Source: Verrucomicrobiota bacterium (lineage in GTDB: Bacteria; Verrucomicrobiota; Verrucomicrobiia; Verrucomicrobiales; V1-33). Taken from it: 64,000 nt of DNA. Positions 49,401-57,928 of this stretch are shown here, in pieces. Numbering within the stretch: position 1 is the stretch's first letter; each line of letters begins with the position of its first letter. The DNA is taken from positions 62,001 through 126,000 of the forward strand of contig QQNF01000002.1 of assembly GCA_003402705.1 (NCBI GenBank), given 5' to 3'. The notes below the pieces were generated by a model. It saw only the letters and a program-made list of their open reading frames with translations, did no database searches and was not told the DNA's origin. The position numbers and the translations under genes were made by a program.

Positions 49401-50787
49401 TGTCGAAGGCGTTGGGGAAGGAAGCGCTGGAGAGGCTGAGCCATGCCTGACCGCCGATGGTGGAGACTGGGTCGGCTTTGACGGAGACCTTGCCGGTGCC
49501 GAAGGCGGAGGCGTTCTGGGCGTTGATGCGGCCGCCGTTGATGGTGGTGCCGCCGGAGTAGGTGTTGGCCTGATTGAAGGCGGAGAGGGCTCCGGGGCCG
49601 TTTTTGATGAGCGTTAGCGGGGTGGCGGCGTTGAAGTCGGCGACGGGGACGCTGATGGACTGGGTGGCCTGGACATTGAAGGACGTGTCCCAGTCGAGCG
49701 TGAGCGTGCCTGAGGAGGAAGTGAGGGTGCCGCCGCCGGAGGCTGGCTGGAAGACGAAGGCGTTGACGGTGGTGCCGTTGACGACGGCGATGCTGCCGGA
49801 GGCGACATTGAGGCGGTTGCCGGCGGGGATGAAGACATCGCGGTCACCGGCGTAGGAGGCGATGGTGGTGGTGCCTGGGGCGTTGAAGTTGAGGGCGGTG
49901 CCGTCGGCGTTGAGGAAGCGCGTGCCGTTCCAGTTAGGGGTGGTGAGGGTGAGGCTGCCGCGGGCGTTGTTGATGGTGCCGGTGAAGTTGGATCCGTCTC
50001 CGGAGAGAGTGAGGGTGCCACCGTCGGTGTGGACGAGCGTGCCTGCGCCGAGGATGGGGCCGGAGGCTCTGCCGGTGGTGACGCTGCCCCATGTGCGGTA
50101 GATGCCGGTCTGGCCGGCGTCGATGCGGATGGGGTAGGGGAAGTTGATGTTGAGGTTGGGGTCGATGACGCCGCCGCCGTTGAGGATGACGGTATTGGAG
50201 AGCGGGCCGAGATTGGAGTTGGCGCGGACGACGCCTGAGGTGACGGTGATATTGCCTGTGAAGGAGCTGGTGCCGGTGAGGGCGAGGAAACTGTTGCTGC
50301 CGTCGCCGGAGTCGCTGGTGCTGCCGTGGGCGGCGAGGGTGAGCGGGCCAGTGCCGGTGATGGCGGAGGTCCAGAGGAGCTGGTTGCCGGTGAGGATGCC
50401 GAGGGCGGAGGTGTTGAACTGGGAGCCGCCGGTGATGTCGATGGAGCCTCCGGCGAGGGTGACGGCACCGGCTTCCTCGAGGAGGATGGAAGGTGTGGCG
50501 ATGGTGCCGGAGAGATTGACGGTTTTGGCGGTGATCCCGTCTGTGCCTGCGGAGAAGACAGCGCTTTCGCCGGCGAGCCAGCCTTGAGGCGCGACGTCGC
50601 CATCTGGGGAGGGAGACCAGTTGGAGGTGGAGTCCCATGGGCCGCCGGTGTTGCCGGAGCCGGGGGTCGGGCCATTGGTGTCCCAGAATAATGTGCCTGC
50701 GGTGGCGGCGGGGAGGTGGAGGGCGGCGGAGGCGAGGATGGTGCCGAGGAAACGGTTGGGGAGAGAGAGGAGCAGGTTTTTTTTCAT
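46444..50787 (-). CDS. autotransporter-associated beta-strand repeat surface protein
   Basis: The 1447-residue protein has a signal peptide (MKKNLLLSLPNRFLGTILASAALHLPAATA) and then passenger-like beta-helix sequence. Autotransporter-associated repeats of the kind LIKNGPGALSAFNQANTYSGGTTINGGRINAQN, GTLTLSGDGSNFTGTI, LTKTGASTQVLNGPATYTGSTLLNGGRLVIN recur (in part). No C-terminal autotransporter barrel is present. The C-terminus has an Asp-rich segment DIDADSDGLANGLEFVLGSNP, the dockerin/EF-hand-like type common in Verrucomicrobiota exported proteins. The product is probably secreted or surface-bound. The start ATG at 50787 follows an AT-rich upstream region, a likely promoter. Confidence 0.9.
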   Translation of the reverse strand: MKKNLLLSLPNRFLGTILASAALHLPAATAGTLFWDTNGPTPGSGNTGGPWDSTSNWSPSPDGDVAPQGWLAGESAVFSAGTDGITAKTVNLSGTIATPSILLEEAGAVTLAGGSIDITGGSQFNTSALGILTGNQLLWTSAITGTGPLTLAAHGSTSDSGDGSNSFLALTGTSSFTGNITVTSGVVRANSNLGPLSNTVILNGGGVIDPNLNINFPYPIRIDAGQTGIYRTWGSVTTGRASGPILGAGTLVHTDGGTLTLSGDGSNFTGTINNARGSLTLTTPNWNGTRFLNADGTALNFNAPGTTTIASYAGDRDVFIPAGNRLNVASGSIAVVNGTTVNAFVFQPASGGGTLTSSSGTLTLDWDTSFNVQATQSISVPVADFNAATPLTLIKNGPGALSAFNQANTYSGGTTINGGRINAQNASAFGTGKVSVKADPVSTIGGQAWLSLSSASFPNAFDIEGRGPTETAGNLGAIRFENNTTATGPVTVTGNARIVAYSNASGTISGPLSGSSDLEINFASNTLANGTVSLTGPKSAFTGKLIASRGTLNIPSGSVGGSLVVDDPATFSGKPSFAGNVSLGSTSGARLLFDGATTGNLHTAGNLSLIGLTTIVASNLKPGLNTILTYDGSLTGDATNLALSGNLSTARPGTGFDFSQPGKVNLNFAAAPLLWSGNQNNLWDNTALNWLNGPNPDAFYDLDIVTFGENVRPSLITNLPSTNDDLVFTARSTGDAGTAITIEYLTPPSSNSPLSVGVSGSAITVSLGIDANGLFISTAANVKTAIDSSPAASALVNATLAPGNDGSGLVAPFGPLNLTPSTTISIAAGLAVAPSSATFDFPSAVGYLLSGPGTLANTPILKKGSGTLTIGNPNDYTQSTAIVTGTTPFVVEKGNLAFSSRTALAANLPLVLGNLNSTTDPTILEVPRAAAGDQVVLTTALTLGTLPPGSTSEAIVRYTGLSNGSTATTGAPSVNGTVNLNRRDLFLENISHLTGGAGRLWNFQPAITGQGNVRVRAGTNPDGSNNGTPRIRIQSTSNAWVGDLYLVSGELQIGFTGQVIPDNALAIFSPGTRLSMGNTAETIRGLRGGEATEALPFTSDIASNTGNTSTVRLTLTDTNAANTHIYGGRLSNGSPGFFALTKTGASTQVLNGPATYTGSTLLNGGRLVINNSFTSPITVAAGATLAGNLSSTAAITATAAAARIAPGDSIGTLSAASANLTTGGILEIQVNASTPAINDKIVTSGVLNITNATLSVSVTGSAPPVIILASYGTRTGSFATTTGIPAGYSLVYDYNDGISSNNIALVAPADPYLAWLASWPSLTGPNRAPDIDADSDGLANGLEFVLGSNPTSPSSTGTITTTLTGSSFNLAFQRTEAAKSYALSVESGPSPTSWTSSIPIPTTTTAGPPVTVTDNGASPDDITVAIPILPGDSTKFARLKVNIPFTP

Positions 50788-51014
50788 GGCAGCGAAGGGT
50801 TGGCTGGAGGGTTAGCAAGAAGAGTGCCTAGCGCGGGGTTTGGCGTTAAATTTCTGAATACTACCAGGAATGTGGATTTGCCAGATACTGAATCATGTAT
50901 GGCGCGCTGAGAGGTGGGTGCCCGGGTTGGGCAAGGGAATGGGGGAGGGAAATACGGGAAAGGGGGGAGGAATTCGTGGGTGGCGGGGATGGGGGAGAGG
51001 TGATACGGTGGGGG

Positions 51015-51497
51015 ATGAAGCAGCGACTGAGAGCGAGATTGAGTGTGGTGTTGATGATGGTGATGGGTGTGTCGGGATGTCGGCAGGTGATGCCTGATGA
51101 TGCGGAGACCTCGCCGGTGGGGCCGTCGGTGTTGAGTGATCGGGAGGTGGCGGCGGCGTTGGGTGGGCGGGTGGATTTCGGGCGGCATGTGAAGCCTGTG
51201 CTGGAGGTGAATTGTCTGCCGTGTCATGATGGGAAGGAGATGCCGCGGTTTCTGGATTTGCGGACGCGTGCGACGGCGATGACGGCGGGGCCGTATGGAC
51301 CGCGGATCATTCCGGGGAATCCCGGGGGGAGCCTGATGATCCGGAATCTGAGTGTGATGCATGCGCCGGTGAAGGCGATGCCGCCGGTGGGGAACCGATT
51401 GACTGGGGAGGAGAAGCGGATTCTGGAGCGGTGGATTGCGCAGGGTGCGGAGTGGCCGGAGGGGGAAGCGGGGCGGTTGAGGAAGCCGAGGGGTTAG
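51015..51497 (+). CDS. c-type cytochrome lipoprotein (PSCyt1-like)
   Basis: The 160-residue protein has a lipoprotein signal (VVLMMVMGVSGC) and a single heme site, CLPCH at residues 67-71, in VKPVLEVNCLPCHDGKEMPRFLDLRTRATAM (in part). The later GNPGGSLMIRNLSVMHAPVKAMPPVGNRLTGEE and RWIAQGAEWPEG match the PSCyt1 domain of planctomycetal cytochromes. It probably carries electrons at the membrane. The start was placed at MKQRLRA because it gives the lipobox at the proper distance. Its last four bases overlap the convergent PSCyt1-WD40 gene. Confidence 0.9.
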   Translation: MKQRLRARLSVVLMMVMGVSGCRQVMPDDAETSPVGPSVLSDREVAAALGGRVDFGRHVKPVLEVNCLPCHDGKEMPRFLDLRTRATAMTAGPYGPRIIPGNPGGSLMIRNLSVMHAPVKAMPPVGNRLTGEEKRILERWIAQGAEWPEGEAGRLRKPRG

Positions 51498-52933
51498 GGT
51501 TTTGTGGTGGCGCGGAGGTGGACGGGCGCGTTGAAGCGGCGTTGTTTTTCGTCGTGGGACCAGATGGAGAGAGTGCCGAGGAAATCGCTAGAGACGATGG
51601 ATTTGCCGTCGTGGAGGAAGACGGCGGCGGTGGGGAGGGCGGGGAGGTCCTTCTGGGTGGCGAGTGGCTGGGCGGCGGCTTTGAAGAGACGGATGGAGCG
51701 GTCGCGGCCGGAGGTGACGAGGTTGCCGTCGGGGGCGAAGTCGACGCTGAGGACGCCTGGGGATTTGAGGAGGAAGGTTTTGCGGCCTTTGGATTCCCTT
51801 GTGCCTTCGTGAGGGGAGAAGGATTTGGCGGCCCAGCCTTCCGAGGTGTCCCAGAGGATGAGTTTGCCGTCGTCGCTGGCGCTGGCGAGGACGAGACTGT
51901 CGGGACGCCATGAGAGGGAAGTGATGCGGGCCTGGTGTTCGGCTAGGGTGAAGAGGATGGTGCCGGTGAGCGGGTCCCAGAGGTGGAGACCGCCGTTGCG
52001 GTCGCCGGTGGCGAGTTTGGAGCCATCGGGGCTGAAGGCGGCGGCGGTGACCCAGTCGGTGTGTTTGCGGATGGTGTGGCGGAGCTGGCCGTTGGCTGAG
52101 GAGAAGATGCGGACGGACTTGTCTGAGCCGCCGCAGACGATGAGGGAGAGGTCAGGGCTGAGGTCGGCGGCGAGGATGGCGTCGGAGGAATTGGAGTCGA
52201 TGGTGGCGACGCGGGAACCGTTGCGGATATTGAAGAGGACGGCGTGGCCTGAGTGGGCGGCGCGGCCGCCGGCGGCGAGGAGGAGCGAGCCGTCGCGGGA
52301 GAAGCGGAGGACGTTAGGCTGCCGTTCCGGGAAGGGGAGGAAGCCAGAGAGGGAGAGCGTGGAGGTGTTGTAGATGGCGATGCCTGAGGGAGCGGAGACG
52401 GCGACGATGGGGGCGCGCGGGCTAGCGGCCAGGGCGAGGACCGGTGCGGGGGCGGAGAGGACGGCGGCGTCCGGGGGAGGCAGGAGGGATTCGGGGAGCG
52501 GGGGCGGGCCGGAATGGGAGGCTGGGGTGGGGGCGGCGGCCATGGCGAGGGCGGCGTCGCGGGGTTTGGCGGCGGGAGCGCCTTTGGATTCGGGGGCACC
52601 GGAGGCGATCCAGTTTTTGAGGAGATCGAGGGTGGCGTCTGGGAGCTTTGGTTTTTTGGGTGGCATCTCCGGTTCTTCGAGGTGGGCGGAGACGCGATAG
52701 AGGAGACTGGAGTCGGGGCTGCCGGGTTTGACGGCGGGGCCGCTGCTGCCGCCTTTGATGGTGGTGGCGTAGGACGTGAGGTCGAGGTCGGCCTTGAGTT
52801 TGTCAGGGTTGTGGCAGCCGTTGCAGTGGTCGCGGAAGACCGGGAGGATGTCGTCCTGGTATGAGGGCGGGTCGGCGGCGAGGGCTGGGGAAGCGAGGGC
52901 CGCGGCGAGGAGAGAGAGGCGACGCGCGGACAT
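51494..52933 (-). CDS. PSCyt1 cytochrome / WD40 beta-propeller protein
   Basis: The 479-residue exported protein starts MSARRLSLLAAALASPALAAD. The PSCyt1 heme motif CNGCH is at residues 37-41, followed by DLDLTSYATTIKGGSSGPAVKPG and LLYRVSAHLEEPEMPPKK (in part). The rest is a WD40 propeller: VLRFSRDGSLLLAAGGRA, ILAADLSPDLSLIVCGGSDKSVRIFS, WVTAAAFSPDGSKLATGDRNGGLHLWDP, ARITSLSWRPDSLVLASASDDGKLILWD, VLSVDFAPDGNLVTSGRDRSIRLF (each in part). It is the last gene of the DUF1501 operon, with only three bases after the DUF1549/DUF1553 stop. The pair probably forms one electron-transfer complex in the periplasm. Confidence 0.92.
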   Translation of the reverse strand: MSARRLSLLAAALASPALAADPPSYQDDILPVFRDHCNGCHNPDKLKADLDLTSYATTIKGGSSGPAVKPGSPDSSLLYRVSAHLEEPEMPPKKPKLPDATLDLLKNWIASGAPESKGAPAAKPRDAALAMAAAPTPASHSGPPPLPESLLPPPDAAVLSAPAPVLALAASPRAPIVAVSAPSGIAIYNTSTLSLSGFLPFPERQPNVLRFSRDGSLLLAAGGRAAHSGHAVLFNIRNGSRVATIDSNSSDAILAADLSPDLSLIVCGGSDKSVRIFSSANGQLRHTIRKHTDWVTAAAFSPDGSKLATGDRNGGLHLWDPLTGTILFTLAEHQARITSLSWRPDSLVLASASDDGKLILWDTSEGWAAKSFSPHEGTRESKGRKTFLLKSPGVLSVDFAPDGNLVTSGRDRSIRLFKAAAQPLATQKDLPALPTAAVFLHDGKSIVSSDFLGTLSIWSHDEKQRRFNAPVHLRATTKP

Positions 52934-52936
52934 GGG

Positions 52937-55411
52937 TCAGTGGTTGAAGGTGAATTCGGTGGAATTGAGGAGGGCCCAGAAGACATCGCTGAGGAAGTTC
53001 CGGGCGGCCTTGGGGTTGGCGGGGTCGAGGGAGCGGGCGCGATCCATGAAGCGTGAGAGTTCGTAGCCGGTGGGTTCGCGGGAGAGGGCGCGGCGGAAGA
53101 GAGCGGTGATGGCTTCCTCGTTAGGCGTGCTGGTTTCGATAAGACGGTTGAGGACTGGGCTGCGGAGGAGAGCGGAGTCGGTGGTGGAGCCGTTGATGAG
53201 GTGGAGGGCCTGAGTGAGGGTGGGTTCGGTGCGGACCTCGCAGGCGCAGACGGTCTCGCGGCGGGAGGCTCCGAAGGTTTTGAGGAAGTAGTCGCGATCT
53301 GCGCCGCCGTCGAAGATGCCGGTGGCGCGGGTGCCAGCGGGTTGGCCGGAGAAGGCGGCGGGGACCTCGGTGACAGCGGCGATGGAGTCTGCGAGGACCT
53401 CGGCCTGGAGCCTGCGGACGAAGGCGTGTGAGAAGCAGCGGTCGTCGGCGGCGTTGGCTGGGACGGTGGAGCTGGAGAGTTGATAGGTGCGGCTGGAGGT
53501 GATGTCCTTGAGGAGGGCGCGGATATTGAAGCCGGACTGGATGAGACGGTCGCCGAGGGCGGCGAGGAGGGCTTCGTTGCTGGGCGGGTTGGAGATGCGG
53601 CCGTCGTCGACTGGTTCGATGATGCCGCGGCCGAAGCAGTGGGCCCATGCGCGGTTGGCGAGGGTGCGGGCGAAGGGTTTGTTGTCAGGGCTGGTGAGCC
53701 AGTCGGCGAGGAGGAGACGCGGGTCGCGGTTTTCGAGGGAGGGTTCGGGGCCGCCGAGGAAGCGTGGTTCGACCTTGCGGCCGTCGACCGGGTGTTCGGC
53801 GGAGTGGCGGTCGGGTTGGGCGAAGATGAAGACTTCTGTGGGGGCAGCGCCGCGTTTCTGGGAGACCCCGGAGAAGAAGGCGGAGAAGCCGTAGTAGTCG
53901 TCCATGGTCCAGCGGTCGAACGGGTGGTTGTGGCACTGGGCGCATTGGATGCGGGTGCCGAGGAAGAGCTGGGCGGTGTCTTCGGCGCGTTCCATGGGTT
54001 TGCGCGGGTTGCCGAAGGCGGTGGTGTAGAAGTTGGCGGCCGGGTTGGAGAGATTGCTGCCGTCGGCGCGGACGAGGTCGTGGACGATTTCGTTGAACGG
54101 GCGGTTGGCGGCGATCTGGGCTTTGAGCCAGAGGTAGTATTTGTGGGCGGCGCGGCGGGGGCGGCCGGATTCGAGGTTATTGTTATTGTTGGCGCGGATC
54201 TGGAGGATTTCCGCCCATTTCATGGTCCAGAGGTCAGTGAACTCCGGGGAGTCGAGGAGACGGGAGACGAGGGCGGAGCGTTTGTCAGGATTGGGGTCTG
54301 TGGAGAAGGCGGCGAGTTCATCCGGGGAGGGCGGGAGCCCGGTGAGGTCGAGGCGGGCTCTGCGGAGGAAGGCGGCGTCGGAGGCGGGGAGGGAGGGAGG
54401 GATCTGGAGCTGGCGGAGACGTGAGAAAACGGCGTCGTCGATGAAGTTGAGCGGGGTGACGGCGTCGGGCCATGTGAAGGCGTTGGATTCGGGGAGGACG
54501 ATGATTTCGGCTCCGGCGGTGAATTTGTCGAAGCGGCCGAAGACCCATGCGCCGCCGCTGGCGGAGGCGGTGACGGTGCCTTCTTTGGAGATGGAGGCGG
54601 TGCCGTCGTTATTGGATAGGAAGAGGGCGAGGGAGGTGACATCGCGGACGGAGCCGTCCGAGTAGTCGGCCATGACGATGGTGCGGTGGGAGGGCGGGGA
54701 GGAGGCGGAGGCTTTGAGTGTGAGTTGAGGCGGGAGCATGCGGATGCCGGTGACTGCGGGGGAGTCGGGAGGGTCGTCGGGGGCACCGGCGGCGATCCAA
54801 TTGAAGATGGAGCGGTAGAGTGGGCTGTCCGGTTTGAAGCATTCGCCGCCGGTGTGGGTGACGGCTGCGGTGGCTTTTTCGAGGAGGAGGGATTGGGCTG
54901 GGGAGGCGAGGTCGAGACGGCGGCCGACGTATTCCTGGGTGAGACGGAAGTAGTCGCCGGCGGGGTCGTAGCCGAAGAGGGAGAGCCGGAAGCCGTCCTG
55001 GCCGCGGCCAGCGCCGTGGCAGGAACCGGAGTTGCATCCGGCGCGCATGAAGGCTGGTTCGACGTCGAGGCGGAAAGAGACTGGGCGAGGGGAAGGGGCG
55101 TTGCGGATTTCGACAGGGATAGTTAGGGATTCCGAGCCGACGGAGATGGTGAGGGAGGAAGAGCCGGGGGCGAGGGCGACGAGGGAGGTGCCGTCGATGC
55201 GAATTTCCGGGCCGGCGGAGAGAGCGGCGGAGGTGGTGACATCGGTGGCGGGGGCGTCCTTCGCGGGTGATTGCTGGACGACGATGGATTGGCGGGCGCC
55301 GGGGCCGTCGAGGATGATTGTGTCAGGGAAGACCGAGAGGCTGGCGGCGACGGGTGCGGCGGCGGCGAGGGAGGCCATGAAGGCCAGAAGAGTTAGATGG
55401 GAAGACTTCAT
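52937..55411 (-). CDS. DUF1549/DUF1553 PSD-type protein with Ig-like domain and atypical heme-like motif
   Basis: The 824-residue protein has a signal peptide (MKSSHLTLLAFMASLAAAAPVAA) and an Ig/BACON-like N-terminal domain (about 30-120). AGCNSGSCHGAGRGQDGFRLSLFGYDP is the typical start of these proteins; it reads C-x4-C-H, not CxxCH, so covalent heme attachment is uncertain. DUF1549 follows (FLRRARLDLTGLPPSPDELAAF, WAEILQIRANNNN), then CAQCHNHPFDRWTMDDYYGFSAFFSG and DUF1553 (DWLTSPDNKPFARTLANRAWAHCFGRGIIEPVDDGRISNPPSNEALL, in part; ITSSRTYQLSS). Function unproven; linked to extracellular polymer degradation. Its start overlaps the PPC gene stop by four bases (ATGA). Confidence 0.93.
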   Translation of the reverse strand: MKSSHLTLLAFMASLAAAAPVAASLSVFPDTIILDGPGARQSIVVQQSPAKDAPATDVTTSAALSAGPEIRIDGTSLVALAPGSSSLTISVGSESLTIPVEIRNAPSPRPVSFRLDVEPAFMRAGCNSGSCHGAGRGQDGFRLSLFGYDPAGDYFRLTQEYVGRRLDLASPAQSLLLEKATAAVTHTGGECFKPDSPLYRSIFNWIAAGAPDDPPDSPAVTGIRMLPPQLTLKASASSPPSHRTIVMADYSDGSVRDVTSLALFLSNNDGTASISKEGTVTASASGGAWVFGRFDKFTAGAEIIVLPESNAFTWPDAVTPLNFIDDAVFSRLRQLQIPPSLPASDAAFLRRARLDLTGLPPSPDELAAFSTDPNPDKRSALVSRLLDSPEFTDLWTMKWAEILQIRANNNNNLESGRPRRAAHKYYLWLKAQIAANRPFNEIVHDLVRADGSNLSNPAANFYTTAFGNPRKPMERAEDTAQLFLGTRIQCAQCHNHPFDRWTMDDYYGFSAFFSGVSQKRGAAPTEVFIFAQPDRHSAEHPVDGRKVEPRFLGGPEPSLENRDPRLLLADWLTSPDNKPFARTLANRAWAHCFGRGIIEPVDDGRISNPPSNEALLAALGDRLIQSGFNIRALLKDITSSRTYQLSSSTVPANAADDRCFSHAFVRRLQAEVLADSIAAVTEVPAAFSGQPAGTRATGIFDGGADRDYFLKTFGASRRETVCACEVRTEPTLTQALHLINGSTTDSALLRSPVLNRLIETSTPNEEAITALFRRALSREPTGYELSRFMDRARSLDPANPKAARNFLSDVFWALLNSTEFTFNH

Positions 55412-57909
55412 GGGGTGGAGGCGGCGCGTGCTGGGTCGATGCGGAGGGAGCCGTAGCCGGCGATCTGTTTGAGAGAGCGGCCGTCGAGTTGTGAGGAGAG
55501 TTCGCAGGCGAGACCGGAGAAGGAGCCGACGAGGGCGTCCGGGGCGGCGGAGATGGAGAAGGAGACGGTGCCGGAATCCGAGATGGAGACCGGGGACGTC
55601 AGGGAGATGCCGCGGGGGAGACGGATGAGAGAGGCGGAGGTGGGGGCGGGGAGACCGCGGAGTTTTTCGATGGTGCCGGAGAGGGTTGTGGAGCGGCCTT
55701 GTTCGATGCGGGTGCGGGCGAATTTGATGCGGAGCCACGGGTCGCTGATTTCGAGCGGGAAGAAGGTGGAAGCGGCCCACATTCTGCCGGCTCCGGAGCG
55801 GTTATCGCCCTCGCGGTTGCGGGCGGTGAGGGCGACGCGGTGATGGCCTGGGGCGGCGTCGCTGCGGGCGCTGAGACGGAACGTGGTGCGGGAGACGCCT
55901 GGGTTGATGGAGAGCCCCTGCTGGCCGATGACCCCGCGGGGAGGTTGTTCGAGGAGGATGTCGATGGGCTGGTTGAAGCCGTCGAGGCGGGTGACGGAGA
56001 CGTCGAGGTCGAGTTCACCGTCTCTGGCTAGGGCGGCGGGGGGAGTTGAGACCTCGATGGAGAAAGGGAGCGGGTCGGCGACGGCGAGGGAGAGGGCGGA
56101 TTGGAGGAATTGGGTGAGGGCGTCGTTGCCCTGGAGGACGAGCGGGATGGACTGACGGAAGGCGGCGTCGGGCGGGGTGGGGAGACCGCGTGGGGCGGCG
56201 AGGAGCCGGATGCTAGCGGCAGAGACGGTGGCGTCGGCGTCTGCGGAGAACATGACGGGGACGCGGCGGGAGGAAGCGGGGAAGGGATCGGCGAGCATGT
56301 GGACCCCGGGAGGGAGGTTTTCGGCGCGGAGTTCCCATTCGCCCTGCGGGTCGGTGCCGGGGGCGGGGCTGGTGGTGATCATGGCGAGGAACCGGTTGCC
56401 GCGGGCGACGGAGACTGTGCTGCGGGAGGTTCGGGACTGATTGTCAGGGAAGGCGAGACTGGTGAGGAGGGCGTCGGCTGGGGCGGTGCATTCGACGCGG
56501 TAGACGAAGTCCGGGCCGCCCATGCTGCGGGAGTCGGAGATGGTGAGGATGTAGTCGCCGTCGGCGGGGGCCTTCCATGCGAGGGCGGGGTCGAGTTTTT
56601 CGCGGATGGTGCCGGAGTCGATGAGGCCGAGGAGGTCGTCGGTGGAGTCGTCGCTGCGTTCGGAGCCCTTGCTGTTGGCTGGGGCGATGGAGAGCCGGAG
56701 ATCGGCGGGTGAGCCGAGGGCCTGGGAGAAGGCGCGGACATTGAGACGCAGGTTCTTTTTGGCGGAGAAGCGGAACGAGTCCGAGTCGCCTTTGGATTGG
56801 AGGATGCCGTTGACGGCGAAGGGCGGGAGAGAGGTGTCGGGGACTGGGTTGGCGGCGTCCGGGGAGTTGTTGGGCTCGGATTCGAGGACCGAGGGACCGG
56901 GGAGGACGCGGAGAAAGTTAGGGGAAGGCGTGTGAGGGTCGGCGAGCCACGGAAACGTTCCGGATTCGGCGGGAAGAGTCAGGGAGGCGCTGGCGGGGGT
57001 GCCATCGGGGAGACCGATGAGGGAGACCTCGAGTGGGGTGCCGGGATTGCCGCCGGGAGGGTAGATGGCGGTGGGGCGGCGGGCGTTAGAGAGGTGGAGC
57101 CGGTAGGGGACGCGGCGGGAGCTGTCGGGTGGGAGGGCGGCTGCGACGGTGATGGTGTAGGCGCCGTCGGCGGGGGCGGTGAAGGAGAGGAAGGGGTCAG
57201 TTAGGAGGAAGGGAGTGGGGCCGGACGAGACGAGGGGTTTGCCGTCCGGGGAGGTGATGGCGAGCGAGGCTTCGAAGCCGTCGTCGCGGTCCTGGGGGTT
57301 GAGGCGGGCGGCTTCGAGTTCAGCGGTGAAGGTAGTGCCTTTGGTCAGGGTGACGCGGAAGCAGTCGGATTCCATGCCCGAGGAGAGCAGGGCGAGCTGA
57401 CCGTTGAGTGTGGTGGGGAGAGTGAACGGTTCGGCGCGGTCTGGGGAGCCGTTAGAGTCGGCCTGGGCGTCGCGGGGTTCCGCTTCCGGGGATTCGGGGA
57501 GACGGCCGACGGAGAAGAGGCGGAGGTCGGAGAGGCCGGCTGCGGTGAGGATGCGGAGCCCGTGGATGCCGTTAGGGCAATCGGGTGCGATTTCGAGTGT
57601 GGCGGAGGCGGTGGAGTTCGGTTCGGCGCGGCTGCGGCCGCGGGAGTCGGTGGGAGGGGCGGATGGGGAGATGGCGGTGCAGCGGATTTTGTCGGTGGAG
57701 ACGACGAGGATGGAGCGGGGGTTGATGAGCTGCTGACCGGTGATTTCGAGGGTGACGGAGGTGCCGGCCTGAGCGCCGCGGGGCCAGAGAGAGGCGAAGC
57801 CGGGGGTGCCGGGGAAGACGGGGGCGGCGTGGAGGGAGGTTGCGAGTGAGGAAACGGTAGCGATGAGAGCGGGCAGCGCGAGACGATGCCCATGGGAGGA
57901 GCGGGGCAT
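55408..57909 (-). CDS. exported PPC-domain (peptidase pre-C) protein
   Basis: The 833-residue protein has a signal peptide (LALPALIATVSSLATSLHA). It contains an IPT/TIG-like start (PRGAQAGTSVTLEITGQQLIN) and repeated PPC domains: LNGQLALLSSGMESDCFRVTLTKGTTFTAELEA and GILQSKGDSDSFRFSAKKNLRLNVRAFSQALG (in part), with DGAYTITVA/DGDYILTISD endings. No catalytic domain is visible, so it is probably a binding or structural partner of the DUF1549/DUF1553 protein. It follows the DUF1501 gene after 19 bases and overlaps the next gene by four. This gene set is a recurring PVC operon. Confidence 0.88.
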   Translation of the reverse strand: MPRSSHGHRLALPALIATVSSLATSLHAAPVFPGTPGFASLWPRGAQAGTSVTLEITGQQLINPRSILVVSTDKIRCTAISPSAPPTDSRGRSRAEPNSTASATLEIAPDCPNGIHGLRILTAAGLSDLRLFSVGRLPESPEAEPRDAQADSNGSPDRAEPFTLPTTLNGQLALLSSGMESDCFRVTLTKGTTFTAELEAARLNPQDRDDGFEASLAITSPDGKPLVSSGPTPFLLTDPFLSFTAPADGAYTITVAAALPPDSSRRVPYRLHLSNARRPTAIYPPGGNPGTPLEVSLIGLPDGTPASASLTLPAESGTFPWLADPHTPSPNFLRVLPGPSVLESEPNNSPDAANPVPDTSLPPFAVNGILQSKGDSDSFRFSAKKNLRLNVRAFSQALGSPADLRLSIAPANSKGSERSDDSTDDLLGLIDSGTIREKLDPALAWKAPADGDYILTISDSRSMGGPDFVYRVECTAPADALLTSLAFPDNQSRTSRSTVSVARGNRFLAMITTSPAPGTDPQGEWELRAENLPPGVHMLADPFPASSRRVPVMFSADADATVSAASIRLLAAPRGLPTPPDAAFRQSIPLVLQGNDALTQFLQSALSLAVADPLPFSIEVSTPPAALARDGELDLDVSVTRLDGFNQPIDILLEQPPRGVIGQQGLSINPGVSRTTFRLSARSDAAPGHHRVALTARNREGDNRSGAGRMWAASTFFPLEISDPWLRIKFARTRIEQGRSTTLSGTIEKLRGLPAPTSASLIRLPRGISLTSPVSISDSGTVSFSISAAPDALVGSFSGLACELSSQLDGRSLKQIAGYGSLRIDPARAASTP

Positions 57910-57928
57910 GGCGATGGGTGTTAGGGTG

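Noticed and set aside
51494-51497. Four-base overlap of the cytochrome lipoprotein and the PSCyt1-WD40 gene as a fusion or coupling signal
   Set aside because: The genes converge on opposite strands, so the overlap cannot couple translation; it only shows tight packing.
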